Source: an uncultured bacterium (GTDB lineage: Bacteria > Planctomycetota > UBA1135 > GCA-002686595). Taken from it: a stretch of 56,231 nucleotides of DNA. Made by a program: the position numbers and the translations under genes. Under the pieces are notes generated by a model. That model saw only the letters and a program-made list of their open reading frames with translations. It made no database searches and was not told the DNA's origin. Within the stretch, counting starts at the first letter, position 1. Every line of letters begins with the position of its first letter. The DNA lies in NCBI GenBank assembly GCA_937896235.1, contig CALBMX010000039.1:1-56231 (forward strand). The letters are read 5' to 3'. Below are positions 1 to 8,641 of the stretch, one piece after another.

Positions 1-110
1 GGATACGGCCAGCGCATAGTTTCCGGTGGATACGGCCAGCGCATAGTTTTCGGTGGATACGGACGCATAGCATCCTGTGGATACGGCGGTAGCCGTACCG
101 CGCATACGCT
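1..110. repeat. Short tandem repeat array at the left edge
   Basis: Four successive units begin with GGATACGG at 1, 28, 55 and 79. Units 1 and 2 are 27 bases and differ at only one base; unit 3 is 24 bases and degenerate; unit 4 runs into a hairpin with arms GCGGTA (86-91) and TACCGC (96-101). The array starts at the window edge, so its full size is unknown. Repeated short motifs near a transposase relic suggest the multi-repeat end of an insertion sequence (IS21-type ends carry such repeats), but no IS21 gene is visible here. Spacing is too short and regular for a CRISPR array. Confidence 0.6.
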
Positions 111-192
111 GTCGACAACTTCCATAGTTGAGCAAGTAGCCAGGGCTCATCGTCTTGAGTTGTCGCCTCAAGGAGTGGGGTCGCTCGGAATG

Positions 193-276
193 GCCCGGCT
201 AGCTTGCAGGCCGAGCATTCGCTCATTCCGTGCTGTTGGAGTGGGTGCCTCCTTGCTCGTCTCCTGCTAGCCGGGC
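193..276. repeat. 11-bp inverted repeat beside the IS relic
   Basis: GCCCGGCTAGC at 193-203 is the exact inverse of GCTAGCCGGGC at 266-276. The right arm abuts the 3' end of the OrfA relic at 277. It may be a terminator or an IS boundary remnant; the sequence between the arms shows no gene. Confidence 0.45.
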
Positions 277-553
277 TTAGAAGTTGCCCTCGGCGGCCCA
301 ACCCTTTTTAAAGCGGCACTCAAGTGCCTGTTCACCGGCGATGCGTTTGAGGGACACGCTCTCCGATTTTAAGTCCTTGAGTCGTGTGGCCTCGGGGGTC
401 TTCATTCCGGCGTATTGTTCGGGGCTGCGGTAGAAAGTCTGCGCAGTGATCTCGAGTGGCTTGGCGAGCTCGGAGAACGATCGACCTGCGGCTTGCATTA
501 CTTCCGCGTCGCGAGAGTCTCTCGATCATCTGCTCTGGGAGTGGTGTCGTCAT
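277..553 (-). pseudogene. IS3-family transposase OrfA relic, frameshifted
   Basis: The minus strand reads a protein resembling the N-terminal helix-turn-helix subunit (OrfA) of IS3-family transposases. The first part (from ATG at 553) reads MTTPLPEQMIERL; the second part, in another frame, has the helix-turn-helix stretch ending ITAQTFYR, then YAGMKTPEATRLKDLK and a leucine/lysine-rich segment, finishing with AEGNF at the usual OrfA end. Joining the two frames near position 520 restores a continuous OrfA-like protein of about 90 residues, so one frameshift has broken it. No OrfB (DDE catalytic subunit) is present. This is a dead remnant, next to the repeats at 1-110. Confidence 0.7.
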
Positions 554-689
554 GCCTTTGTGGAGTCCCCTTTGCCCGTTTACGGGCGCTTGGACGAACA
601 TTCACGCTGGACCAGTGTTTTGGGGGCATGCCACTACCGGGGCTTTAGTTCCTCGTGAACTCTTACAGGAGTCGTGTTATGTTTTTCCT

Positions 690-3110
690 ATGTTGAAACC
701 TCTGGTGTTTGCGGTCCTTCCATTTTTGAGCCTCTATTTTGGAGAGGGTTCGCCGGGTCTCATCAGCCCGCCTCCGTATCAAAATGCGACTCTGGACATC
801 GTTCCGTTGCCCGCCTCAATTCACTCGACACCGCTTAGGGGAGGCCAGGCTTTTTACCTAGGCAAAAACGTCTCGATCACATGGTCCGATAGTTCGGATG
901 CACAAAAGGAGGCTTTGCGACTTGAGTTGTATCTCGAGCGCGGGACAGGCTGGGATATTTTGGCGGAGCAGGGTGCGCCAAGAGATGGCGCTGTTCACCT
1001 AGCCTTAGATTCGGGGTTGCTTGAGCGCCGAGGCCCGGAGTCCTATCGGCTTGAGAAAAAAGGCAATCAGTTGCTGCTCTCTGGAGCCTCTGGCCACGGG
1101 CTATTCAATGGGGTGCAGACTCTCAAACAGATGATCTCCGCCGAATTCGCCAAAGATAATGCTTGGGAGTATTTGCAAGGATCCTGCTTCCCCTGGGAAG
1201 AGCTAGTGATTGAAGATGCACCTCGTTTTCAATGGCGCGGTATGCACCTCGACGTTGGTCGCTACATGTACGATGTCGCCGACATCAAGAGCTTCCTCGA
1301 CGCGATGGCGTTTTATAAGTTCAACGTGTTTCACTGGCACTTGACCGAAGACCAAGGTTGGCGTATCGAGATCAAGGCGTTTCCCAAGTTGACGGAAGTG
1401 GGGGCTTATCGGGCCTCTTCGCCAGTCTATGGCAATCGAAAGCAATCGGATGGCACACCCTACGGCGGGTTCTACACCCAAGATGAGATTCGCGAGATCG
1501 TTGCCTATGCAGCCGATTTGCACATTGATGTGATGCCCGAGATCGAACTTCCGGGCCATAGCCGAGCGGCGATCGCAGCCTATCCGGGGCTCGGCAATCC
1601 GGAGTTTTCCAAGGGCGTAACTGTGTCGGAGAAGTGGGGCGTTCACAAGGACACGTTGAGCCCCTCGGACTACACCCTCAACTTCTACGAACAGGTTTTT
1701 GATGAGGTCTTTTCCCTCTTCCCATTCGAGTTTGTTCACATTGGAGCAGACGAAGCCCCGAAGACTCAGTGGGAGAACAGCGAATCGGCACAGGCTCGTA
1801 TGAAGGAGCTTGGAATCCAAGACGAGCACGCGCTTCAAGCTTGGTTTGTTGCACACTTTGAGAGGTATCTCTCCGATCACGGACGAAGGCTTGTCGGTTG
1901 GGATGAGATCCAAGAGGGTGGCCTACCCGCCGGCGCAACCATGATGGTCTGGCGTGGTTGGAACTACGGTGTCGAGGCGGCCCGCAAAGGGCATGACATC
2001 ATCATGGCGCCAACGAGCCATACGTATTTTGATTACTACCAGGCGGGCCCGAATGGCGAGCCCGAGGCTATTGGCGGAATGCTGACCCTGGAGAAGGTCT
2101 ATTCGTTTGAGCCGATTTCGGGGGAGCTCACCCCTTCGGAGGAAGCCCATGTTCTCGGTGCGCAGGCTCAGCTGTGGAGTGAGTATTTCTCAACTTGGGA
2201 GCAGGTGGAGTACATGGCCTTTCCCCGCATGATCGCCCTTGCGGAGGTGGTTTGGTCGCCTCGTGCAAGTCGGGATTGGAGCGGGTTCCAAGCTCGACTC
2301 CCTGTGCAATACAAGCATCTGAGCGCCCGCGGGATTGGCTACCGCATTCCGATGGATTACCTCAAGAGCGACGCTGTTTTTTTTGCGGAGCAGGCGTCTC
2401 TTGAGATGCTTGTCGATCAAACGGAGGTTCAGCGGATCCATCAAAATCATGGACTTAGCCTTCACTTTACTTCGGACGGAAGCGAACCGAATTCGAAGGA
2501 CCGTTTGCTGGGATCGCAAGCGACTTTTGACCAGACCTCGACCCTGCATATTGCAGCATTCCATAGAGACACGGGTGCCCAGGTCGGGCCAGTCCACGAG
2601 ATTCGGCTTGTCAAGTTGGACTTCGAATTAGCCGGCGAGGAGCGACCCACCGAGCTGGCACCCGGACTTCTGCGCACAAGTTTGTTGGGTCACCGATTTG
2701 CGCAGTTGCCCGATTTTGACAAGGCGGTGAGACAAGCGGAGCAGCACCCTTTAGACACCGACTGGACGGTGGGACCAAGGGAAGAGGTCGCGGGGATTAC
2801 ACTGGGCGACCTTGTGGCTAATGAGCGCTTTGCAGCCCGCTTTCAAGGTTGGCTGGAGGTGACTGACACCGGCGAGTTTACGTTTGGACTGGCGAGCGAT
2901 GATGGCAGTCGTCTTTCTCTTGGCGGCCACACGATTGTCGACTTAGACGGCGAACATGGACACCTAGCAGGCAGTGCGAGTGTCACGTTGGTTGCGGGCT
3001 TGTACCCATTTGAATTGACCTATTTTGACGCGGGGGGCGCCGAGAGTTTGGACTTCACTTTGGAGGGGCCAGGGGAGTGGCACTTCTTGCGCGCAGCCAT
3101 GGGCGAGTAG
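690..3110 (+). CDS. Secreted beta-N-acetylhexosaminidase, GH20 with PA14 domain
   Basis: Predicted exo-hexosaminidase (806 aa) releasing GlcNAc/GalNAc from chitin, peptidoglycan or glycoprotein sugars, acting outside the cytoplasm. The start at 690 gives a signal peptide (MLKPLVFAVLPFLSLYF); the frame stays open upstream to 456 but that part overlaps the IS relic. Order: GH20 N-terminal alpha/beta domain, then the GH20 barrel with FHWHLTEDQGWRIEI and the catalytic Asp-Glu pair in HIGADEAPKTQW (D354, E355), ending with GAQAQLWSEY and AEVVWSPR; then a chitobiase C-terminal-like stretch (LHFTSDGSEPNSKD) and a PA14 domain (FTFGLASDDGSRLSL), a likely carbohydrate-binding module. It stands alone and is convergent with the lipoprotein gene. 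Family assignment is firm; the substrate is inferred. Confidence 0.9.
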   Translation: MLKPLVFAVLPFLSLYFGEGSPGLISPPPYQNATLDIVPLPASIHSTPLRGGQAFYLGKNVSITWSDSSDAQKEALRLELYLERGTGWDILAEQGAPRDGAVHLALDSGLLERRGPESYRLEKKGNQLLLSGASGHGLFNGVQTLKQMISAEFAKDNAWEYLQGSCFPWEELVIEDAPRFQWRGMHLDVGRYMYDVADIKSFLDAMAFYKFNVFHWHLTEDQGWRIEIKAFPKLTEVGAYRASSPVYGNRKQSDGTPYGGFYTQDEIREIVAYAADLHIDVMPEIELPGHSRAAIAAYPGLGNPEFSKGVTVSEKWGVHKDTLSPSDYTLNFYEQVFDEVFSLFPFEFVHIGADEAPKTQWENSESAQARMKELGIQDEHALQAWFVAHFERYLSDHGRRLVGWDEIQEGGLPAGATMMVWRGWNYGVEAARKGHDIIMAPTSHTYFDYYQAGPNGEPEAIGGMLTLEKVYSFEPISGELTPSEEAHVLGAQAQLWSEYFSTWEQVEYMAFPRMIALAEVVWSPRASRDWSGFQARLPVQYKHLSARGIGYRIPMDYLKSDAVFFAEQASLEMLVDQTEVQRIHQNHGLSLHFTSDGSEPNSKDRLLGSQATFDQTSTLHIAAFHRDTGAQVGPVHEIRLVKLDFELAGEERPTELAPGLLRTSLLGHRFAQLPDFDKAVRQAEQHPLDTDWTVGPREEVAGITLGDLVANERFAARFQGWLEVTDTGEFTFGLASDDGSRLSLGGHTIVDLDGEHGHLAGSASVTLVAGLYPFELTYFDAGGAESLDFTLEGPGEWHFLRAAMGE

Positions 3111-3120
3111 GCACGGAAAA

Positions 3121-3148
3121 GCGCATGCACGCAAAGTCGCGCATGCGC
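3121..3148 (-). terminator. Hairpin between convergent genes
   Basis: GCGCATGC (3121-3128) and GCATGCGC (3141-3148) form a perfect 8-bp stem with a 12-base loop. On the minus strand the stem is followed by TTTT, so it fits a terminator for the lipoprotein gene at 3175-4224; it may also serve the GH20 gene ending at 3110. Confidence 0.6.
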
Positions 3149-3174
3149 CTAAACCTAAGCCCATATTGGGCCGC

Positions 3175-4224
3175 TTAGCCCTTCGCGGTCTCTCGAAGGA
3201 GTTCGAGGGTCTCTTCGAAACGCTCTTCGTCAAGTGCGTCTTTACAGCGAGCCTTTAGGTCGTAAGCCGCTTGAATGTTGGGGTGATCGAACTCCTCGGG
3301 CGATAGGCGTAGGAATTGGTCTGCGGCTTCAATACAAGCCTCGTAGCGCTTCAGATCAAGCAAGATCTGGGCGCGGTGAGACCATATCTCTGCGGAGCGG
3401 GGCATGATCTCACTGGCCAAAGCCAGGTGCTCCAGAGCGGGCTCGGAGCGCCCCATCTTGTGAAGCATCGTCGCCGCCAGCATGTGGGAGCGTTCCGACA
3501 AGTCGAGCGTATTTGCCATTCGGGCCCGCAGTTGCGCCTCTTCCGATTCGGTGATCCCCTTCTCCTTCAGTTTGTCCTTGAAGTAGATGATGTCGCTCTC
3601 GACCATGTCTAAGAGGCGTTGGGTCCAAACTAGGCTCGCCTCGTAATTCCCCTCGAGGGCGAAGACACGCTGCATGCCGTTGACCGCCTTTGCTTCTGTA
3701 GGCTTCCGGTCGAGAACAAGTTGGTAGGACTTTCTTGACTCCTCCCACGCGGCCTTGGACTTTTTGCGCCAATCTTGAACGCGCTCCTCGGGGTTCTCCG
3801 ATTCCGTTGTGGTTTTTCCGGAGCTGATGTTGGCGGCCGCCTCAAGGTAGACCAAGCCAAGGCGCTCAAGAACCTCTGCAAGGCCTAGGTTCGTGCGATA
3901 GTCCTCTTGATCGGTGATGTGGCGGAAGACCTGCTCTGCCTGGAGCAGGGACTTCGTATCGCCGCGCTTGATCCCAATGTTGCCGAGCATCAGGTTGCAG
4001 GACTTGTCCTCTGGATGGATGGAGAGGGCCTTCAAAAGCTGGCCTTCTGTGCGCGGAAGGTCCTCGTTCTGCCAGTGGTAGAAGGCCGTCTCGCGATAAA
4101 GTTCGAAGAGCTTTTCAGGGTCTTGCTCCTCCGGGCCAGAAGAGCAGCCCAAAAGGACCGTTGCCGCGAGCGAGGCGAGCGCGACCAGGCTGACTTTCTG
4201 AAGGGAGCGAAGGGAAAGGGTCAT
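3175..4224 (-). CDS. TPR-repeat lipoprotein
   Basis: A 349-residue predicted lipoprotein. The start at 4224 gives a basic N-terminus, a hydrophobic core and a lipobox ending LLGC near residue 24, then SSGPEEQDPEK; an upstream in-frame ATG at 4401 would bury this signal, so 4224 is preferred. The mature part is all-helical and reads as tetratricopeptide repeats, for example around ALSIHPEDKSCNLMLGNIGI, YQLVLDRKPTEAKAVNGMQR and ALASEIMPRSAEIWSHRAQI. TPR scaffolds mediate protein contacts, here probably at a membrane surface; no partner is evident. It follows rqcH on the same strand after a gap of about 140 bases. Specific function unknown. Confidence 0.8.
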   Translation of the reverse strand: MTLSLRSLQKVSLVALASLAATVLLGCSSGPEEQDPEKLFELYRETAFYHWQNEDLPRTEGQLLKALSIHPEDKSCNLMLGNIGIKRGDTKSLLQAEQVFRHITDQEDYRTNLGLAEVLERLGLVYLEAAANISSGKTTTESENPEERVQDWRKKSKAAWEESRKSYQLVLDRKPTEAKAVNGMQRVFALEGNYEASLVWTQRLLDMVESDIIYFKDKLKEKGITESEEAQLRARMANTLDLSERSHMLAATMLHKMGRSEPALEHLALASEIMPRSAEIWSHRAQILLDLKRYEACIEAADQFLRLSPEEFDHPNIQAAYDLKARCKDALDEERFEETLELLRETAKG

Positions 4225-4363
4225 ACAGTGCGTGGGGTTGGTGGGGCTTGGAAGAGAGCGACATCTTAGCTCTTGATTCAAAGGGGCGTACGCTTGGAGC
4301 GGGTTCCCGGTTGCAGGACGAAGGGAATACTCCAGTGCTGCGTCAGAGTTTCGCTTCTGGGGG

Positions 4364-5917
4364 TTACGTGCCCTTAAGAAGTCTCTGCAGCCGCTGATCA
4401 TCCCTGCGCAGACGCATCGTGCGTCCCCCAGAGAGTGTTACGAGCCCAGGTTTGGAGCCGCGGGGTTTGTGAACTTCTTTGCCCCGGGCGATGTGAATGT
4501 TGGCTTTTCCCGCATCCCGCAAGGGCGAGAAGTGCAGCGCTAGGCACGCGGCGTCCAGCAGATCCTCCTCGCTTGCATCTTTCGCACCGGCGAGCGCAAT
4601 CACGACGTGACTTCCAGGGGAGTCGGCGGTGTGCAGCCAGAGATCGTTCCCCCGACAGTGGTGAATCGACAGGTCGTCGTTGTCGCGGGCGGTGCGGCCC
4701 ACGCGGATCTCGACGCCACTATTTCCGTGGAAAACGCGATAGGGGAGGCGCGCCACTTTTGCCTTTTCGCGACCCGCTTTGGGTGCGACCTCTTGAGCGG
4801 CATCCAGTTCGCCAGCGGCGACCGCTTCGCGTTCCACGATCGCGGGATCGATGTCCTCGTCCGCTGCGCGTTCGCGAATGCGCGCTAGGCCCTCGAGTTT
4901 GGATGCGGCGCGCGTCTCCTCCTCTTCCATTCCCGCAACTCCGCGCAAGAGCTTTTTGTAGCGCGAGTAGAGGTGCTCAAGGTTCTGCTTCGGCGTGCGC
5001 GCGGGATCGAGGACGATCTTTCGCATGCCGCCTTCGAACCAGTCCTCCAGCTCGATTTCGGTAGCGCCGCGCTTGCATGTTTGCAGCGCGGATTTCAACA
5101 GGTCACCATCCATGCGAACGCGCTCCGCTGTTGCTGCGGCGGTGCGTCGCGCATCGAGCCCTTTGACAGCATTTTGCGCCCGTTTGATCCTGCGGTCGAG
5201 CCGACGGAGTAGGTCGCGCCGCTCACGTGCCCAACGCTGGCCGTCGGCCGCGCCTCCGAGAATAGACTCGACGATCCATGAGAGTGGCGCGTTCACCGGG
5301 TACTTGCGCTCGGGAGGTTCCCCGGCCAAATGCGCAAATGAGGACAATAGAGAGCTCTCTTTGGGCGCAACGCCTGTTCCGAAGGGGGGCGCCTCCCAAG
5401 TCTTTCCAACCGCCAGGCGCTCGGCGGACTTCCCGGTTGGCTCCGAGAGCATCGCCAGGATCGCATCGTTGCCATCGACAAAGGCGAGGTTTGCTCGGCG
5501 ACCAAAAAGTTCGACGAGCAGTCCAAACGTTTTTCCCGACGGCGTCCCTTTGAAGTTGAGTCGCAAGACGCGCTCGCCCTGGGGCTGGTCGATTCTTGCA
5601 AGGCGCGTTTTCGGTCCGACAAGCTCTTGATGCGTGCGCTGGCAAAACGGACCAACCGGCCCCTTGTGACGCTCTACCGGCGCGTGCTGAACGTGAAGCC
5701 GAGGCGCGTCGGGACTTGCGGAGATCCGCAGGCGACGAATCGGCCCGGTGGGTTTTTGCTCCTCGTCTAAGCCGTCAGCGAAAACAAGCAGCATGTCGCA
5801 AGGCGGAAGCGTCGCGAGGTCAACCAGGACACACTCCGCAAAGTAAGCCGTCAGCTCGGCTGCAATCTCGGCAAGGTGCCCCGCGGAAAGCGCGTCTAGC
5901 TCTTTGTCGTTTGTCAT
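4364..5917 (-). CDS. rqcH: NFACT-family protein, RqcH-like
   Basis: A 517-residue homologue of RqcH/Rqc2/NEMF, which binds stalled 50S-peptidyl-tRNA complexes and directs alanine tailing in bacterial ribosome quality control. Visible parts: NFACT-N (residues about 1-180, with IDQPQGERVLRLNFKG at 110-124), a middle helix-hairpin and coiled-coil section (ELEDWFEGG, LDPARTPKQNLEHLYSRYKK), and the C-terminal NFACT-R domain (GNDLWLHTADSPGSHVVIAL, KANIHIARGKEVHKPRGSKP). The length is close to the roughly 570 residues usual for RqcH. Where family members usually carry Asp-Arg in the N-terminal domain, this one shows Glu-Arg (E115-R116), by my visual alignment. ATG start at 5917; ndk lies upstream on the same strand. 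Confidence 0.85.
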   Translation of the reverse strand: MTNDKELDALSAGHLAEIAAELTAYFAECVLVDLATLPPCDMLLVFADGLDEEQKPTGPIRRLRISASPDAPRLHVQHAPVERHKGPVGPFCQRTHQELVGPKTRLARIDQPQGERVLRLNFKGTPSGKTFGLLVELFGRRANLAFVDGNDAILAMLSEPTGKSAERLAVGKTWEAPPFGTGVAPKESSLLSSFAHLAGEPPERKYPVNAPLSWIVESILGGAADGQRWARERRDLLRRLDRRIKRAQNAVKGLDARRTAAATAERVRMDGDLLKSALQTCKRGATEIELEDWFEGGMRKIVLDPARTPKQNLEHLYSRYKKLLRGVAGMEEEETRAASKLEGLARIRERAADEDIDPAIVEREAVAAGELDAAQEVAPKAGREKAKVARLPYRVFHGNSGVEIRVGRTARDNDDLSIHHCRGNDLWLHTADSPGSHVVIALAGAKDASEEDLLDAACLALHFSPLRDAGKANIHIARGKEVHKPRGSKPGLVTLSGGRTMRLRRDDQRLQRLLKGT

Positions 5918-5985
5918 GGTGGGGCATCCTCGGCAATCGCCGAATCGGTGCCAAGTGCTATTGTGGGCTTGAGGTTGAAATTAGA

Positions 5986-6023
5986 AAGGGGGACGGAGCC
6001 GCAAATGCAGTTCCATCCCCCTT
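5986..6023 (-). terminator. Rho-independent terminator of ndk
   Basis: AAGGGGGACGGA (5986-5997) pairs with TCCATCCCCCTT (6012-6023), a 12-bp stem with one G-U type pair. Read on the minus strand it lies just after the ndk stop and is followed by a T-rich stretch (TCTAATTTC). Confidence 0.75.
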
Positions 6024-6041
6024 AATTCACTGTCGAAGGGC

Positions 6042-6509
6042 TTACAGCTCTTCGGCGGCGTTGTAGACCTGATCGCGGGTGCACGGAGTCCAATCGATAA
6101 GGTCGCCTTCGGCTCCGAAGAACAGGGCGAGCTCGGTGGTCGAAGCCTCCGGGCTGTCCGAAGCGTGGATCATGTTGTGGCTGAAGCTCATGCCGAAATC
6201 ACCGCGGATGGTGCCAGGAGCGGCTTCGGCGGAGTTGGTTGGACCGACCACTGTGCGGACGACGGTGATGGCATTGTTACCCTGGAGGGCAATGGCGACC
6301 ACGGGACCAGAGGTCATGAACTCGACGAGATCCTTATAAAAGGGGCGCTCTGCGTGCACGGCGTAGTGTTGTTGGATGGTCTCAAGCGAGAAGTGGCGCA
6401 TTTTCATGCCCACGACCTCGAGGCCTTTGTCCTCAAAACGGGCGGTGATGCGACCAATGAGGCCACGCTGGACGGCGTCGGGCTTGAGGAGGACGAGGGT
6501 GCGTTCCAC
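6042..6509 (-). CDS. ndk: Nucleoside diphosphate kinase
   Basis: Cytoplasmic enzyme (155 aa) moving the gamma phosphate of ATP to other NDPs through a phosphohistidine. The N-terminus MERTLVLLKPDAVQRGLIGR is the family signature, and the catalytic histidine is H115 in HNMIHASDSPE. It is slightly longer than the roughly 143 residues typical in bacteria because of a longer C-terminal tail. The start chosen is GTG at 6509, which gives the canonical N-terminus; no clear Shine-Dalgarno lies upstream. It is transcribed alone and ends before a strong terminator. Confidence 0.95.
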   Translation of the reverse strand: MERTLVLLKPDAVQRGLIGRITARFEDKGLEVVGMKMRHFSLETIQQHYAVHAERPFYKDLVEFMTSGPVVAIALQGNNAITVVRTVVGPTNSAEAAPGTIRGDFGMSFSHNMIHASDSPEASTTELALFFGAEGDLIDWTPCTRDQVYNAAEEL

Positions 6510-7033
6510 AGTATGTACAGGGGTAGTTAGGCGCTTCGGCCTAGATATTCGGATCAGGAGCTGCGCGCCGTGCGCACAGAAAAATCGGCCAGAAGTTTAT
6601 CCACAATGGGAGGTGGTTGAGATCCAATCTCCTAAAACTGGACTTTTGGCCTATGTTGGGCAATCCGGTCTGGCTTCCGGGGCTCTGGTCGGGCCAACCG
6701 AATGTGCGAATGCGACTTTGCAAACAAGTGTTACCCTGGCGACACACTCACCGAACCAAAAGGGGCAGGGACAGCACGCATCCTTGCAGTAGGGCCATAC
6801 TGAGGCAGAGTACTTTTTTTGTTCAGCTAGGGCTGGGTGCGCAAGCCTGCGAATGTGCCTCCCCAGGTTCAAGGCACGGTTTCGGCGTGTTTGTAGAAGC
6901 AGGGTCTGGGCGCCACCTTCAGATGAACAATTTTTGAAGTGGGGCGCCCAACGACAGATTTCATTTTTCGATGGAACGCGAGTTGCTCTGTATGCCTTAG
7001 GACTTCCCATCAGCAATCTTCCAAGGAGAATAC
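6510..7033. other. Intergenic region between divergent ndk and FG-GAP gene
   Basis: About 520 bases without a convincing gene. It must hold the promoters of both divergent genes, though I cannot place them. It contains one perfect DnaA-box-like nonamer (TTATCCACA, 6597-6605), an imperfect inverted repeat at 6907-6950, and AAGGAG at 7023-7028 as ribosome-binding site of the next gene. Confidence 0.5.
6907..6950 (+). repeat. Imperfect stem-loop upstream of the FG-GAP gene
   Basis: TGGGCGCC (6907-6914) pairs with GGCGCCCA (6943-6950) and, after a small internal loop, CTTCA (6917-6921) pairs with TGAAG (6935-6939). It lies about 85 bases before the start codon and could be a leader element or a protein-binding palindrome. 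No known riboswitch recognised. Confidence 0.45.
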
Positions 7034-8641
7034 ATGTTTGCAACTGTCTTTGCCCTACTCGCAACTCAACTCGCGTCAGATGCCCAGCTCCTTGAGCTGA
7101 ACTGCCCAGGAAACGCCACGGACAACTGGGGCCGCTATGCCGCAGCGTACTCAGCCTTCTCCGATTGGGATGGGGATGGAGTCAACGACCTACTTGTGGG
7201 TGCGCCCCTCGAAAACATGGTTCGGATTCGATCTGGCCACACGGGCACAGTGTTGTTCGAAGTCAGCGGTTCCAGCCACCCCGCGAATGCCCGGTTTGGG
7301 CGCGTAGTTCAAAGGGCAGGGGATCTCAACGGTGACGGGGTCGAAGACATTTTTGTCAACACCCTCGGGCAAGTGGCTGAGATTCGGTCGGGCTCGGACG
7401 GTGCCATCTTGCACGCCCTCTCCATCGCTCCGTCCGAAGGAGGCTTCGTCTATTTTGAGCCTATGCCCGACATCGATGGGGATGGAATCAGTGACTTCCT
7501 CCTGGGGGTGCCCAATACTTTTTGCCACTACGGCGGCGATGTGGCCACGTTCTTCGTGGGTTCGTTGCCCGCCCGTGTCGAAGTGCGGAGCGGGGCCAGC
7601 GGAGTCGTCCTCAGCAAGACAGAAGATGTCCCCGGCACGATCGGGGCCCACATTGTGCAGCTAGGGGATCTCGATGGTGATGGGCTTGCCGATATTGGAG
7701 CAGGCAACGGATATCTGGACGAGATCTCTGGTGCCGGCATGTTTGGGTATCGCGCACTCAGTAGTGTGACCGGGCAGACCCTGTGGTCGATTCCCTATCG
7801 GGTCGTCGCCAGTGTGCGTCTGAGCGATATTGATGGTGACGGGGTGGACGATGTGGCCATGGGGACCGACGAATTCGTGATTGCCCGTTCGGGCGTGGAT
7901 GGCGCCTACCTGTGGGGATCCGCAGGGCACTACTTCTCCGACTTCTATGGGACGGCCCTAGACACTCTGGACTTCAATGGGGATGGGGTCCTCGACGTGC
8001 TGGTGGGTGCACATCAGCAGATCGGCACTTGGGGAGGCCTTGGGGGAGGCGGTTCCTACCATGAGGAGGGGTACGTGGAGGTCCTGGATGGGGCCACGGG
8101 ACTCTTGCTCTTTCGGTTTGATGGCGATGATGAGGCCGAGGGGTTTGGTGCAGGGGTCGTCTCTATGGGGGATACGAACGGGGATGGGGCCCCAGACTTC
8201 GTGGTGGCATCGGCCATCGTGACATCGGGTACCCCCCGGCTGCAGTGGCTCTCGGCGGTGCCGGCGACCCTCACCAGCGATGTGTTCGCGATCTCACTAA
8301 GTGCAGGCGGAACGCAGTCTTTTGATGTGAACATGGGCCTTGGCCACATGGGGGAGCTGGCGCTGTTACTGGGCTCGGTGAGCGGCCATGGGCCGGGTTT
8401 GAGCTGGGGCGGTGGGCTGTTGCCCCTGACGACGGACGCGTACTTGATCCAGAGGCTCAACGTGCCGAAAGTGACAATCTTGGACAATGAGGGACGGGGA
8501 AGTATTGCCCTGACCGTGCCCCCCGGGTTTGCTCCCGGTCTGGCCGGGCTGGTGCTGCACCACGCCTATGTGAGCCTGGACACCGCTACCCAGACGGTGA
8601 CGGGAGCCAGTAGCGCGATCCCGACGACTCTACTTCAGTAG
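7034..8641 (+). CDS. Secreted FG-GAP (integrin-like beta-propeller) repeat protein
   Basis: A 535-residue secreted protein starting with a short signal peptide (MFATVFALLATQLASDA). Seven calcium-loop FG-GAP motifs are visible: DWDGDGVNDLLVGAP, DLNGDGVEDIFVNT, DIDGDGISDFLLGVP, DLDGDGLADIGAGN, DIDGDGVDDVAMGT, DFNGDGVLDVLVGA and DTNGDGAPDFVVAS, enough for a seven-blade propeller binding Ca2+ in each DxDGDGxxD loop. The last 130 residues, from about SLSAGGTQSFDVNMG, form a separate beta-rich domain of a kind I associate with planctomycete secreted proteins. ATG at 7034 is preceded by AAGGAG at good spacing. The role is unknown; surface adhesion or scaffold is a guess. The gene ends inside a hairpin. 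Confidence 0.85.
   Translation: MFATVFALLATQLASDAQLLELNCPGNATDNWGRYAAAYSAFSDWDGDGVNDLLVGAPLENMVRIRSGHTGTVLFEVSGSSHPANARFGRVVQRAGDLNGDGVEDIFVNTLGQVAEIRSGSDGAILHALSIAPSEGGFVYFEPMPDIDGDGISDFLLGVPNTFCHYGGDVATFFVGSLPARVEVRSGASGVVLSKTEDVPGTIGAHIVQLGDLDGDGLADIGAGNGYLDEISGAGMFGYRALSSVTGQTLWSIPYRVVASVRLSDIDGDGVDDVAMGTDEFVIARSGVDGAYLWGSAGHYFSDFYGTALDTLDFNGDGVLDVLVGAHQQIGTWGGLGGGGSYHEEGYVEVLDGATGLLLFRFDGDDEAEGFGAGVVSMGDTNGDGAPDFVVASAIVTSGTPRLQWLSAVPATLTSDVFAISLSAGGTQSFDVNMGLGHMGELALLLGSVSGHGPGLSWGGGLLPLTTDAYLIQRLNVPKVTILDNEGRGSIALTVPPGFAPGLAGLVLHHAYVSLDTATQTVTGASSAIPTTLLQ

Noticed and set aside
1..110. CRISPR array
   Set aside because: Units are directly tandem without unique spacers of 30-40 bases and no cas genes are present.
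6597..6605. Perfect DnaA-box nonamer TTATCCACA, possible origin
   Set aside because: A single box with no cluster, no dnaA/dnaN neighbours and no AT-rich unwinding region; one nonamer in 56 kb is unremarkable.
6651..7064. 137-codon minus-strand frame between ndk and the FG-GAP gene
   Set aside because: Starts inside the next gene, composition unlike a real protein, no recognisable motif.
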